Below are positions 50,568-59,265 of a stretch of DNA of 64,000 bases, piece by piece. The position numbers and the translations under genes were made by a program. How positions within the stretch are numbered: the first letter of the stretch is position 1; every line of letters starts with the position of its first letter. Origin of the DNA: JABCPE02 sp963506915 (GTDB lineage Bacteria > Bacteroidota > Bacteroidia > Flavobacteriales > Weeksellaceae); contig CAUORE010000001.1 of NCBI GenBank assembly GCA_963506915.1, positions 62,001 to 126,000 on the forward strand. The letters are read 5' to 3'. The notes beneath the pieces are model-generated. The model did not search any database and was not told where the DNA came from. It saw nothing but the letters and a program-made list of their open reading frames with translations.

Positions 50568-51176
50568 TTATTTAGCAGAAATGATTTTGTTGGTTTCTTC
50601 TATGAAATCCAAAATCTGCTCTCCGCCCAGTTTTTTCTCTGCAGAGGTGACAAAAATATTGGGTAATTCTTCCCAAGATTCCAAAAGAATTTTTTTGTAT
50701 TCTGCAACGCTTTTTTCTGCGGTAGCTTGGGTTTTCATCTTGTCTGATTTAGTGAAGATGATGGAAAAAGAAATTTGGTTCTCTCCGCACCATTCTATAA
50801 ATTCCAAATCTATTTTCTGTGGCAGGTGGCGGATATCCACCAAAACAAACAAATGAACGAGGTTTTCTCTGTTGAGAATATAGTTGGTAATCAGCTTTTC
50901 AAAATCTTTTCTCTGCGATTTGGAAACCCTTGCGTAGCCGTAGCCAGGTAGGTCGGTAAGATACCATTCTTCATTCACAAAAAAATGATTGATAAGCTGT
51001 GTTTTCCCTGGTGTTTGCGAGGTTTTCGCTAAGTCTTTTTGGTTCATCAGGGCGTTTATCAGAGAGGATTTTCCTACATTACTCCGCCCGATGAAAGCGT
51101 ATTCTGGGAGATTCGGTTCTGGGCAGTCCTGCCATTTTTGGCTGCTTTTTACGAAGGAAACAGATTTTATTTTCAT
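50568..51176 (-). CDS. engB: Ribosome biogenesis GTPase YihA/YsxC (EngB)
   Basis: 202 residues with G1 GRSNVGKSS near 31-39, G3 DLPGYGYA near 77-84, G4 TKSD near 145-148 and the SAEK G5. Normal length. It helps assemble the large ribosomal subunit and is usually essential. Downstream of and on the same strand as the alpha/beta hydrolase, with a hairpin between. Confidence 0.95.
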   Translation of the reverse strand: MKIKSVSFVKSSQKWQDCPEPNLPEYAFIGRSNVGKSSLINALMNQKDLAKTSQTPGKTQLINHFFVNEEWYLTDLPGYGYARVSKSQRKDFEKLITNYILNRENLVHLFVLVDIRHLPQKIDLEFIEWCGENQISFSIIFTKSDKMKTQATAEKSVAEYKKILLESWEELPNIFVTSAEKKLGGEQILDFIEETNKIISAK

Positions 51177-51196
51177 TTCTAAATTTTGTATTTGAA

Positions 51197-51225
51197 AAAT
51201 GGAAGCTAGTAACTAACTTCCATTT
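51197..51225 (-). terminator. Terminator after the alpha/beta hydrolase
   Basis: AAATGGAAG (51,197-51,205)/CTTCCATTT (51,217-51,225) with T-run read leftward, directly after the hydrolase stop. Confidence 0.82.
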
Positions 51226-51226
51226 G

Positions 51227-51988
51227 TTAAACTTTATCTTTTAACCAGTTGTGAAGAATTCCATTAAATTCTTCTGGTTTTTCCATCATTGCGGCGTGCC
51301 CACATTGGTCTATCCAGAACAACTCCGAATTAGGTATCAGTCTGTTCATTTCTATGGCTACATCTGGTGGAGTCACATTGTCCTGTTTTCCCCAGATGAT
51401 ACAGGTAGGACATTTGATGTTAGGCAGCTCATTCTGCATATTGTGTTTGATGGCGCTTCTTGCCAACATCACTGTTTTTATGCCTTTCATTCGGTCGTTT
51501 ACAATGCTGAAAACTTCATCTACAAGCTCATCTGTAGCTACATCAGGGTTATAAAAAACTTCTTGGGTTTTTCTTTTGATGTATTCTTTGTCGCTTTTTC
51601 TAGGGAAACTATCTCCGAAAGAACGCTCATAAAGCCCTGAACTTCCTGTAAGAACAAGAGAATGAACATATTCTGGACGAGCTAAAGTAAGTATAAGTCC
51701 TATATGTCCTCCCATGGAGTTTCCTACCACAGTAACAGGTTTCCCAATTTCCTGTTTGATGAATTTTCCTACGAATTTTGAGATGGCTGTGAGGTTGGTA
51801 TTTAGCACAGGTAAGTCATAGATAGGCAGCTGAGGAACAAATACCTTGAAGCCTTTGTCAGCGAAGAATTCAGCCATTTCCTCGAAATTGCTGAGTCCTC
51901 CCATAAGCCCATGCAGAAGAACCATAGGATGGCCTTCTCCTTTCTCTATGAAGTGATACTTTTTATCTTTTTTTGTCTTAAAAATCAT
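51227..51988 (-). CDS. Alpha/beta hydrolase
   Basis: 253 residues from the ATG giving MIFKTKKDKKYHF; an upstream GTG at 52,000 is less likely given the TATCTTTG box (complement 52,012-52,019). Oxyanion HGLMGG near 25-30, nucleophile in GNSMGG near 92-97, acid Asp in GKQDNV near 203-208, and His in CGHAAM near 231-236. Substrate unknown. In related genomes it commonly lies between engB and the dcw cluster, as here. Confidence 0.88.
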   Translation of the reverse strand: MIFKTKKDKKYHFIEKGEGHPMVLLHGLMGGLSNFEEMAEFFADKGFKVFVPQLPIYDLPVLNTNLTAISKFVGKFIKQEIGKPVTVVGNSMGGHIGLILTLARPEYVHSLVLTGSSGLYERSFGDSFPRKSDKEYIKRKTQEVFYNPDVATDELVDEVFSIVNDRMKGIKTVMLARSAIKHNMQNELPNIKCPTCIIWGKQDNVTPPDVAIEMNRLIPNSELFWIDQCGHAAMMEKPEEFNGILHNWLKDKV

Positions 51989-52011
51989 ACCAATACTCAC
52001 AAAAGTAATCG

Positions 52012-52019
52012 CAAAGATA
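52012..52019 (-). promoter_or_regulatory. -7 promoter box of the hydrolase gene
   Basis: The complement reads TATCTTTG, an exact TAnnTTTG match 23 bases before the chosen ATG. Confidence 0.5.
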
Positions 52020-52127
52020 TTAAATAAAAATGTAAAAAATAGTTTTTACCGTAAAAAAAATGAATATTTACTACCGAAATCATTTTATCATAAGATATAA
52101 CTTATCCACATGAAAGATAAAATTAGA

Positions 52128-52156
52128 TTTGGTTTAAAAAAATATATATAATTTTG
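52128..52156 (+). promoter_or_regulatory. Promoter of the dcw cluster
   Basis: TTTG (52,128-52,131) and TAATTTTG (52,149-52,156) separated by 17 bases, followed 31 bases later by the rsmH ATG. This is the likely start of the long division and cell-wall transcript. Confidence 0.6.
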
Positions 52157-52187
52157 TAAACTTATAGTATATCAAAGTAAGTTAGAA

Positions 52188-53081
52188 ATGTATCATAAAC
52201 CTGTTTTACTTGCAGAAAGTGTAGATGCCTTGGTAAATAATCCTGATGGTGTGTATGTAGATGTTACCTTCGGTGGAGGAGGGCATTCTCGTGAGATTTT
52301 GTCCAGACTTTCCGAAAAGGGCAGGTTGTTTAGTTTTGATCAAGATTCAGATGCATTAAATAATGCGATAGAAGACTCTAGATTTACTTTGATCAACCAA
52401 AATTTTAGGTTTTTAGAAAATTCACTGCTCATGTATGGTGTCGCTCAGGTGGATGGTGTTTTGGGAGATTTGGGAGTTTCTTCTCATCAGTTTGATAAAG
52501 CGGAAAGAGGGTTTTCCATCAGGAGTGATGCGCCTCTGGATATGCGGATGAACAAAATGCAGGATATAGACGCTTATAAGGTGGTGAATGAATATGATGA
52601 GGAAGCTTTGGCGGATATTTTCTACTATTATGGAGAGCTGAGAGAAGCAAGGAAACTGGCAAGAGAAATTGTTAATAAAAGAAAATCAGCAGATATAAAG
52701 ACTACGGAAGATTTGAAAAAAGTATTCTCGTATGTTCCTGCACATAAGAGCAATAAGTTTTTTGCACAGGTTTTCCAAGCGATAAGAATAGAGGTTAATC
52801 AAGAGTTGGATGCGCTGAAAGAAATGCTGGTGCAGTCCTCTAATGTATTGAAAAAAGATGGGCGGCTGGTGATTATTTCATACCATTCTTTAGAAGATAG
52901 GTTGGTTAAGAAATTTTTGAAAAACGGAATGTTCGAAGGGGAGCCAGATCGAGATGTGTATGGAAATTATCAAAAAGTTTTTGAGCTTCCGTATAGAAAA
53001 GCGATAGTTCCTACGGATGAAGAAATAGAAGATAACTCACGAGCAAGGAGTGCAAAAATGCGTGTTGGGATAAAACTTTAA
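52188..53081 (+). CDS. rsmH: 16S rRNA C1402 N4-methyltransferase
   Basis: 297 residues: MYHKPVLLAESVDAL opening, SAM motif DVTFGGGGHS near 24-33, DLGVSSHQFD near 96-105, and RLVIISYHSLEDRLVKKFLK near 219-238. It methylates C1402 in the ribosomal P site with RsmI. First gene of the dcw cluster here; mraZ, its common upstream neighbour, is absent from the 188-base gap. Confidence 0.96.
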   Translation: MYHKPVLLAESVDALVNNPDGVYVDVTFGGGGHSREILSRLSEKGRLFSFDQDSDALNNAIEDSRFTLINQNFRFLENSLLMYGVAQVDGVLGDLGVSSHQFDKAERGFSIRSDAPLDMRMNKMQDIDAYKVVNEYDEEALADIFYYYGELREARKLAREIVNKRKSADIKTTEDLKKVFSYVPAHKSNKFFAQVFQAIRIEVNQELDALKEMLVQSSNVLKKDGRLVIISYHSLEDRLVKKFLKNGMFEGEPDRDVYGNYQKVFELPYRKAIVPTDEEIEDNSRARSAKMRVGIKL

Positions 53082-53089
53082 GTAAAAAA

Positions 53090-53467
53090 ATGACAAAAAG
53101 AAAACATCATCCTCATCATCGTTCCTCAAAGAAATTCACTGTGATGGATCTTCTGAAAGGAAACTTTCTGAATAAGGAAGAGGTGAAGCAGCATTATAAA
53201 TATATTTTGTTTTGCTTCACACTTTTGATGATTATGATTTTTACCAATGATTTGGTGAATAGAAAGATAGGGGAAGTGAATGCTCTGAAAAGTCAGGTGG
53301 AAGAATACAAGTCTCAGAACGCCTATACACAGAGCAAATTGATAAAAATAAAACTAGAGTCAGAACTCAGCAAGGAGGTTTTGAGGGATTCTTTGCAGGC
53401 ATTGGAATCTCATCCTTTGAAGATATTAGTAAAAATGGATAGTTTGGACTATGGCAGAATCAAGTGA
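53090..53467 (+). CDS. ftsL: FtsL-like division protein
   Basis: A 125-residue bitopic protein: a His/Lys-rich cytosolic N-terminus, one membrane helix (about 41-58, YILFCFTLLMIMIFTNDL) and a periplasmic coiled coil. Size, topology and position between rsmH and ftsI fit FtsL, which scaffolds FtsQ/FtsB and FtsWI. Sequence is poorly conserved in this family. Its last 17 bases overlap ftsI. Confidence 0.82.
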   Translation: MTKRKHHPHHRSSKKFTVMDLLKGNFLNKEEVKQHYKYILFCFTLLMIMIFTNDLVNRKIGEVNALKSQVEEYKSQNAYTQSKLIKIKLESELSKEVLRDSLQALESHPLKILVKMDSLDYGRIK

Positions 53468-55448
53468 TAAAAAACGAGCGAAAACACTCTATTGGGGCTA
53501 CCTTTTTGTAATAGTAGCAGCGATTCTGTTTGTAATTTTTGGGGTTAGAATTGTCTATTTGCAAAATAATTCAAATGTGGATGACATACAGAGAACTATT
53601 CAGGCGAATTATAGAGCAGATACCATTAAAGCAGCGAGAGGAAATCTATATGCTGCCGATGGCTCTATTCTAGCAACCACAGTTATAAAATATAATGTTT
53701 TTGTTGATTTTAAAATTATAAAAGATTCTGTTTTTGATAAGAAGGTGGGAATTTTGTCAGATTCTCTACATAAGATGTTTGGGAAAACCAAACAAGAGTT
53801 TAGAAGTTCTTTGAAACAACAAAAAAGAAGACAAAACCAATACTATACATTAGCGTTAAATCTTGATTTTGAACAAGTTAATAGGCTTAAAAGATTTCCT
53901 ATATTCGGAAAATATAATGCGAAAACAAAGACCTATAAAAAAGAAAGATGCCTGATAATAGAACCAAAATACAAAAGGATTTTGGCGACTAACCAAATCG
54001 GAGCGGGAACCATCGGGATTGATGATGAACGAGGAAAATCAGGCTTTGAAGGGGCTTTTAGTCAGTATCTTTCTGGGAAAGATGGTAGAAGATGGGTGCA
54101 GAGAGTAAATTCTAAACAGTGGAAGCCTATTGACTTCTGGGAAATAAGAGAGCCTGTCGATGGGCAGGATGTTTATACTACACTAGATTTGAGGATACAG
54201 GATATTGCCCATTCTGCTTTGGAAAAACAGCTCTATGCATTTAGCGCTCATCATGGAAGTGTTTTGGTTATGGAGACAGCAACTGGGAAAATCCGAGCAA
54301 TGGTGAATCTCCGTAAAAACGATCAAGGTAGGTATGTAGATGCATATAATTATGCCCTAAGGGATGCTACAGAGCCAGGATCTACTTTTAAGGTGGTTTC
54401 TCTTTTGGCAGCGATGGATGATGGCTTTATAGACAAAAATACAACTGTAAATACAGGTGGCGGTATTTGGGAATATAACGGACAGCGGATAACTGACAGC
54501 CACATGGGAGGAACTTATGATATTAGTCAAATATTAGCATTGTCAAGTAATGTAGGTTCAGCTAAACTGATAGTGAAATCATATTCGTCTAATCCACAGA
54601 TATTTATCAATCATCTTAGAAGATGGAAAATGTTTGATAAACTGGATATAGAACTCCCAGGTGCGGCTAAACCTATGATTGTAACGCCAGAGAGCAAAAG
54701 ATGGAATAAGGCGACACTTGCATCAATGTCTTATGGTTATGCTTCGGCATTCAGTCTATTACAGCTTGCTACTTTTTATAATGGAATAGCTAATGATGGT
54801 AAAATGGTAAAACCGCTTTTCATTGATAAAATCATGAAAGATGGTAAGGTGACACATACTGCGACTCCGCAGGTTATGGTAGAAAAAATGGCATCTCCTA
54901 AGGCTATCCAGATGATGACAGAAGCTCTCACCAAAGCCGTAGAAAAAGGAACAGCCAAGAGTATCTTTACGCCGAATCTGAAGATGGCAGGGAAAACAGG
55001 AACTACTCGTTTTGAATACTGGAAAGGTGGCGGGAAATATCAAGCTTCATTTGCAGGGTTTTATCCAGCGGATGACCCTAAATATACTTGCATTGTGATG
55101 ATTAACCAGCCACAAGGGAATTATTATGGTGGAGTGGTGGCAGCGCCTGTGTTTAAAGAGATTGCAGGGAAAACATTCCTAAAAACTCCGCTTAATATAG
55201 GCGAAGAAATGCTGGATGATAAAAAAGTAAATTTAAATAAACTAATCACTCCTAATCCTAAAATAAACATAGTAGGCAGAAAAATGCCAAGTCTGAAAGG
55301 ATTAGCAGGGAAAAATGTGATTCCACAGCTGGAGAACTTGGGGTATCGTGTTAGTTATAAAGGCGTTGGGAGGATACTAGAACAGTTCCCAGAAGCAGGA
55401 ACAGTGATGAAGAAAGACCAGAAAATTTATCTAAGAATGCAGAATTAA
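53451..55448 (+). CDS. ftsI: Division transpeptidase FtsI (PBP3) with C-terminal PASTA domain
   Basis: 665 residues: membrane helix about 13-35, pedestal domain about 50-260, and transpeptidase with catalytic STFK near residue 309 (EPGSTFK), SSN near 364, and KTGTT near 519. A single PASTA domain fills residues 605-665 (PSLKGLAGKNVIPQLENLGY). It cross-links septal peptidoglycan with FtsW. PASTA on FtsI is normal in Bacteroidota. Confidence 0.95.
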   Translation: MAESSDKKRAKTLYWGYLFVIVAAILFVIFGVRIVYLQNNSNVDDIQRTIQANYRADTIKAARGNLYAADGSILATTVIKYNVFVDFKIIKDSVFDKKVGILSDSLHKMFGKTKQEFRSSLKQQKRRQNQYYTLALNLDFEQVNRLKRFPIFGKYNAKTKTYKKERCLIIEPKYKRILATNQIGAGTIGIDDERGKSGFEGAFSQYLSGKDGRRWVQRVNSKQWKPIDFWEIREPVDGQDVYTTLDLRIQDIAHSALEKQLYAFSAHHGSVLVMETATGKIRAMVNLRKNDQGRYVDAYNYALRDATEPGSTFKVVSLLAAMDDGFIDKNTTVNTGGGIWEYNGQRITDSHMGGTYDISQILALSSNVGSAKLIVKSYSSNPQIFINHLRRWKMFDKLDIELPGAAKPMIVTPESKRWNKATLASMSYGYASAFSLLQLATFYNGIANDGKMVKPLFIDKIMKDGKVTHTATPQVMVEKMASPKAIQMMTEALTKAVEKGTAKSIFTPNLKMAGKTGTTRFEYWKGGGKYQASFAGFYPADDPKYTCIVMINQPQGNYYGGVVAAPVFKEIAGKTFLKTPLNIGEEMLDDKKVNLNKLITPNPKINIVGRKMPSLKGLAGKNVIPQLENLGYRVSYKGVGRILEQFPEAGTVMKKDQKIYLRMQN

Positions 55449-55449
55449 A

Positions 55450-55974
55450 ATGAAGTACGAAATAAAGGCGAATAAGAGGAGAAGTTTTTTGATGTTTAGC
55501 CTTTCTATACTTTTTGTAGTGTTGGGATTTCTTCCATTTTTAGGGGTGGGGCTCAGAGGGTATAGAAAATATGTGCCTGTGTTTCATGATATGATTTTTA
55601 TTGTAGTGATTATTTTTTTTGGATTCACAGCATTGATTTATTTGAAGATGATACTAAGCACAAAACCTACGCTAAGTATTTCTGAAAAAGGAATTTGTGA
55701 TAATGTATCCTTTGGGATGATAGAATGGGAGGATGTGGCAGGTTTTAGAAAAGTAAGGGTTCAAAAGCAAGATTATATTTTGATTTTATTAGAAAACCCA
55801 GAAAAATACATAGAAAAGTTTAATTTTTTTAAACAAAAATGGTTGAGTTTAAACCTTAAACAATATGGAACGCCAGTGATGATACACACTGGAAATTTAA
55901 AGATAGACCAAGAAGAATTATTGAATATAGTCCGAAAAGAATGGGCAGAATATAAAAGAAATAAAAAAGAATGA
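55450..55974 (+). CDS. STM3941-like membrane protein inside the dcw cluster
   Basis: 174 residues, two membrane helices (about 13-32 and 46-66) and a cytosolic domain with SISEKGICDNVSFGMIEWEDVAGF, the PH-like pattern of the STM3941 family. Its function is unknown. It starts one base after the ftsI stop and overlaps murE by four bases (ATGA), so it is translated with the division genes. Not part of the classical dcw set. Confidence 0.72.
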   Translation: MKYEIKANKRRSFLMFSLSILFVVLGFLPFLGVGLRGYRKYVPVFHDMIFIVVIIFFGFTALIYLKMILSTKPTLSISEKGICDNVSFGMIEWEDVAGFRKVRVQKQDYILILLENPEKYIEKFNFFKQKWLSLNLKQYGTPVMIHTGNLKIDQEELLNIVRKEWAEYKRNKKE

Positions 55975-57431
55975 TTTTAAGTCAAATATTGAGTAGAGTA
56001 TCTATTTTGGAAAACCTCGGAAGTTTGGAAAAGGAGTTTTCTGAGATAGTTTTTGACAGCAGAAAAGTTGTGAAAAATGCTCTTTATGCAGCACTGAAAG
56101 GCAGTGTTTCAGACGGGCATCTGTATATAGATTCTGCGATAGAAAACGGGGCGGCTGTGATTGTTTGTGAAGATTTTCCTGAGAAAATAAATGAAGCGGT
56201 TACCTATATCAAAGTAAAAAACGCCTCCAAAACTTTGGGAAAAATAGCGAGTAATTTCTATGGAAATCCATCGGAAAAACTTAATCTCATCGGAATTACA
56301 GGGACGAATGGTAAAACTTCTACGGCGACTCTGCTGTTTGATGTTTTCCAGAATTTAGGGTTTTCTTCGGCGCTGATTTCTACGGTGGAATATAGAATCG
56401 GTGAAGAGATTATCCCATCTACCCACACCACGCCAGATGTAGTAAGGCTCAATCAGATGCTGGCAAAAGCAGTAGAAAAAGGCTGTGAATATGCTTTCAT
56501 GGAAGTTAGTTCCCATGGAATTCATCAGGACAGAATAGAAGGGCTGAATTTTAAAATCGCTGGTTTTACGAACATTACGCACGACCATTTGGATTATCAC
56601 AAAACCTTTTTGGAGTATCTGAATGTGAAAAAAAGATTTTTTGATGAATTGCCCGAAACTGCCGTTGCCATCACCAATATCGATGATAAAAATGGAAATG
56701 TAATGCTCCAAAGCACCAAGGCAAAAAAGAAAACCTACGCCTTGAAAACTATGGCGGATTATCAGGCAAAAATATTGGAAGTTGATTTTGATGGGATATT
56801 GCTGAATTTCAATGGGAAGGAGTTTTGGACAACTTTGACAGGGAAATTTAATGTTTATAATCTGTTGCTGGTTTTCGCCATCGCTTCGGAATTAGGATTT
56901 GAAGGAAATGAAATTTTACAAGCGATTTCTAAGCTGAAAAGAGTGAACGGAAGATTTGAAACGATGAAATCTGACAGCGGCATTTTCTTCATTGTAGATT
57001 ATGCCCACACGCCCGATGCTTTGGAAAATGTCTTGGACAGCATCAATGAAATTCGGACAAAGAACGAAAGGCTGATTACCGTTTTCGGCTGTGGAGGAGA
57101 TAGGGATAAGGAAAAACGCCCTAAAATGGGAAATGTAGCTTCCGCGAAATCCACACTGGCGATTATCACTTCTGATAACCCGAGAACTGAAGAGCCTTTG
57201 GAGATAATTAAAGAAATAGAAGCAGGCGTAGAACCACAGAATTTCAGCAAATATACTTCTATTCCAGACCGAAAAGAGGCGATAAAAATGGCGATAAAAT
57301 TTGCAGAGCCAAAAGACATCATCCTCGTTGCAGGAAAAGGGCATGAAACTTACCAAGAAATCAATGGTGTGAGGCATCATTTTGATGATAAAGAAGTGAT
57401 AAAAGAATTATTAACCCTTATGGGAAAGTAA
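55971..57431 (+). CDS. murE: UDP-MurNAc-tripeptide synthetase
   Basis: 486 residues with ATP-binding TGTNGKTS near 113-120, conserved central HTTPD (substrate) and DHLDYHKT, and DNPR near 403-406, the motif that selects meso-diaminopimelate over lysine. It adds the third residue of the peptidoglycan stem peptide. Starts by overlapping the stop of the membrane protein gene. Confidence 0.95.
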   Translation: MILSQILSRVSILENLGSLEKEFSEIVFDSRKVVKNALYAALKGSVSDGHLYIDSAIENGAAVIVCEDFPEKINEAVTYIKVKNASKTLGKIASNFYGNPSEKLNLIGITGTNGKTSTATLLFDVFQNLGFSSALISTVEYRIGEEIIPSTHTTPDVVRLNQMLAKAVEKGCEYAFMEVSSHGIHQDRIEGLNFKIAGFTNITHDHLDYHKTFLEYLNVKKRFFDELPETAVAITNIDDKNGNVMLQSTKAKKKTYALKTMADYQAKILEVDFDGILLNFNGKEFWTTLTGKFNVYNLLLVFAIASELGFEGNEILQAISKLKRVNGRFETMKSDSGIFFIVDYAHTPDALENVLDSINEIRTKNERLITVFGCGGDRDKEKRPKMGNVASAKSTLAIITSDNPRTEEPLEIIKEIEAGVEPQNFSKYTSIPDRKEAIKMAIKFAEPKDIILVAGKGHETYQEINGVRHHFDDKEVIKELLTLMGK

Positions 57432-57453
57432 CCAATAAAAACAGACGAATAAA

Positions 57454-58695
57454 ATGCTATACTACTTATACGAATATTTAACGAGTCAAGGAATCCATAT
57501 CCCAGGGTTAAATTTGTTGCGATATATTTCATTTCGTGCAGGGATGTCTGTGCTTTTGTCCTTGTGGATAGCCCTTGTTTACGGGAAGAAAATCATTAAC
57601 TTCCTCCGAAGAAGGCAGATGGGAGAACTCGTGAGAGACCTTGGATTAGAAGGACAGAAACAAAAAGAAGGAACGCCTACGATGGGCGGTCTGATTATCA
57701 TTATTTCTACACTGATTCCCGTTCTATTATTCACAAAACTGAATAATGTTTATATCGTTCTCCTTGTGGTTTCCGTGCTTTGGATGGGTGCGATTGGCTT
57801 TATTGATGACTATCTTAAGAAAATCAAAAAGAACAAAGATGGTTTGAGTGGTAAATTCAAAGTGATTGGTCAAGTAGGTCTAGGACTTATCGTAGGAGTG
57901 ACGATGTATTTCCATGAAGGAGTTGTCATCAAACGAGAAGTTCCAGACCTGCCACAGGCAACACAGCACAGTGTGGTAGAAAAATTCTCTTCTGAAGAAA
58001 AAGCCATAATTTCTACAGTTCCTTTCGTTAAAAATAATGAATTTGATTACAGTAAAGTTCTTTTCTGGATGGATGAACAGGATGCTCAGAAATGGTCTTG
58101 GATAGTTTTCATTCCTGTGGTTATTTTCATTGTAACCGCTGTTTCTAATGGAGCAAATATCACCGATGGGATAGATGGTCTCGCGGCGGGGACAAGTGCG
58201 GTGATACTGCTTACTTTGGCGTTTTTTGCATATGTCTCGGGGAATATCATTTTTGCGGATTATCTCAATATAATGTTTATCCCAGACACGGGCGAAACGA
58301 CCATTTTCACGATTGCGCTTGTAGGAGCGGTTATCGGCTTTTTCTGGTATAATACCTATCCAGCACAAGTATTTATGGGAGATACGGGAAGTCTGATGCT
58401 GGGCGGAGTAATCGCGGTTTTGGCGATTATCCTTAGAAAAGAACTATTGATTCCTGTGCTTTGTGGAATCTTTTTGGTGGAAAATCTTTCGGTGGTTTTG
58501 CAGGTGTTGGTTTTCAAATACAGAAAGAAAAAATACGGGCTGGAATACGCTCAGAACAACCGATTGTTTAAGATGTCGCCTCTTCATCACCATTATCAGA
58601 AATGCGGTTATCACGAGAGTAAAATCGTGAATAGAATGATTATCATAGGTGTGATTTTGGCGGTAATTTGTTTAATAACTTTGAAAGTAAGGTAA
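57454..58695 (+). CDS. mraY: Phospho-MurNAc-pentapeptide transferase
   Basis: A 413-residue membrane enzyme with ten helices. Signatures DDYLKK near 113-118, NITDGIDGLA near 235-244, MGDTGSLMLGG near 309-319 and the HHHYQKCGYHE block near 370-380. An insertion of about 50 residues (near 160-215) relative to E. coli MraY is typical of Bacteroidota. It forms lipid I at the inner membrane. Confidence 0.95.
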   Translation: MLYYLYEYLTSQGIHIPGLNLLRYISFRAGMSVLLSLWIALVYGKKIINFLRRRQMGELVRDLGLEGQKQKEGTPTMGGLIIIISTLIPVLLFTKLNNVYIVLLVVSVLWMGAIGFIDDYLKKIKKNKDGLSGKFKVIGQVGLGLIVGVTMYFHEGVVIKREVPDLPQATQHSVVEKFSSEEKAIISTVPFVKNNEFDYSKVLFWMDEQDAQKWSWIVFIPVVIFIVTAVSNGANITDGIDGLAAGTSAVILLTLAFFAYVSGNIIFADYLNIMFIPDTGETTIFTIALVGAVIGFFWYNTYPAQVFMGDTGSLMLGGVIAVLAIILRKELLIPVLCGIFLVENLSVVLQVLVFKYRKKKYGLEYAQNNRLFKMSPLHHHYQKCGYHESKIVNRMIIIGVILAVICLITLKVR

Positions 58696-58707
58696 ATTTA
58701 AATTAAA

Positions 58708-59253
58708 ATGGGATTCTTTTCAAAATTGTTTGGAGGCAAAAATGAGGATGAAATAGATTTCAATATTTATTTGGAGTTTGCTAAATTGATTAGCCTTGAT
58801 GACAAAAAAGTTTTATCAGAGGTTAAAGAACTAATTACTAATACAGATGCATTTATTTCGAAGAATAAAGAATTCTACGAAAATAGAGGAATAGACCTAG
58901 ATAAATGGAAAAAATCAAGGCTCATTTGGATGGGCTTTGCGGATATTTTGATTAGTAATGGTTATGCGGAGGAGTTTGACTGGAAATGTGAATTGGAGAG
59001 TTTTGAGTTTTTGCTGACAGAGTTAAAATCATTTAAGGCTTACGCTCTGGAACTTCCTCCATTGGCTGAAGATAAACACGATGTCTATGGCTGGATAAGC
59101 GCTATCAATACGGCTTGGCATGGGCGTGGCGTTTATCTCATGCAGATGTATATAGATAGTGACAGTTATGTGATTTTCCCTATTGAAGCCAGCAAAACAG
59201 AGTTTCTGGAAACAGAGAGCAAAAAGATAAATGAAATGTTCATGATTTGTTAA
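58708..59253 (+). CDS. DUF6630-like cytosolic protein inside the dcw cluster
   Basis: A 181-residue acidic soluble protein with no signal or catalytic motif that I recognise. The pattern ISNGYAEEFDWKCE near 92-105 and a later WISAINTAW suggest the DUF6630 family, whose function is unknown. It lies 12 bases after mraY and 12 before murD, in line with the cluster. Its AT-richness is like its neighbours, so it is not obviously foreign. Confidence 0.68.
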   Translation: MGFFSKLFGGKNEDEIDFNIYLEFAKLISLDDKKVLSEVKELITNTDAFISKNKEFYENRGIDLDKWKKSRLIWMGFADILISNGYAEEFDWKCELESFEFLLTELKSFKAYALELPPLAEDKHDVYGWISAINTAWHGRGVYLMQMYIDSDSYVIFPIEASKTEFLETESKKINEMFMIC

Positions 59254-59265
59254 TATAGAAAAAAA

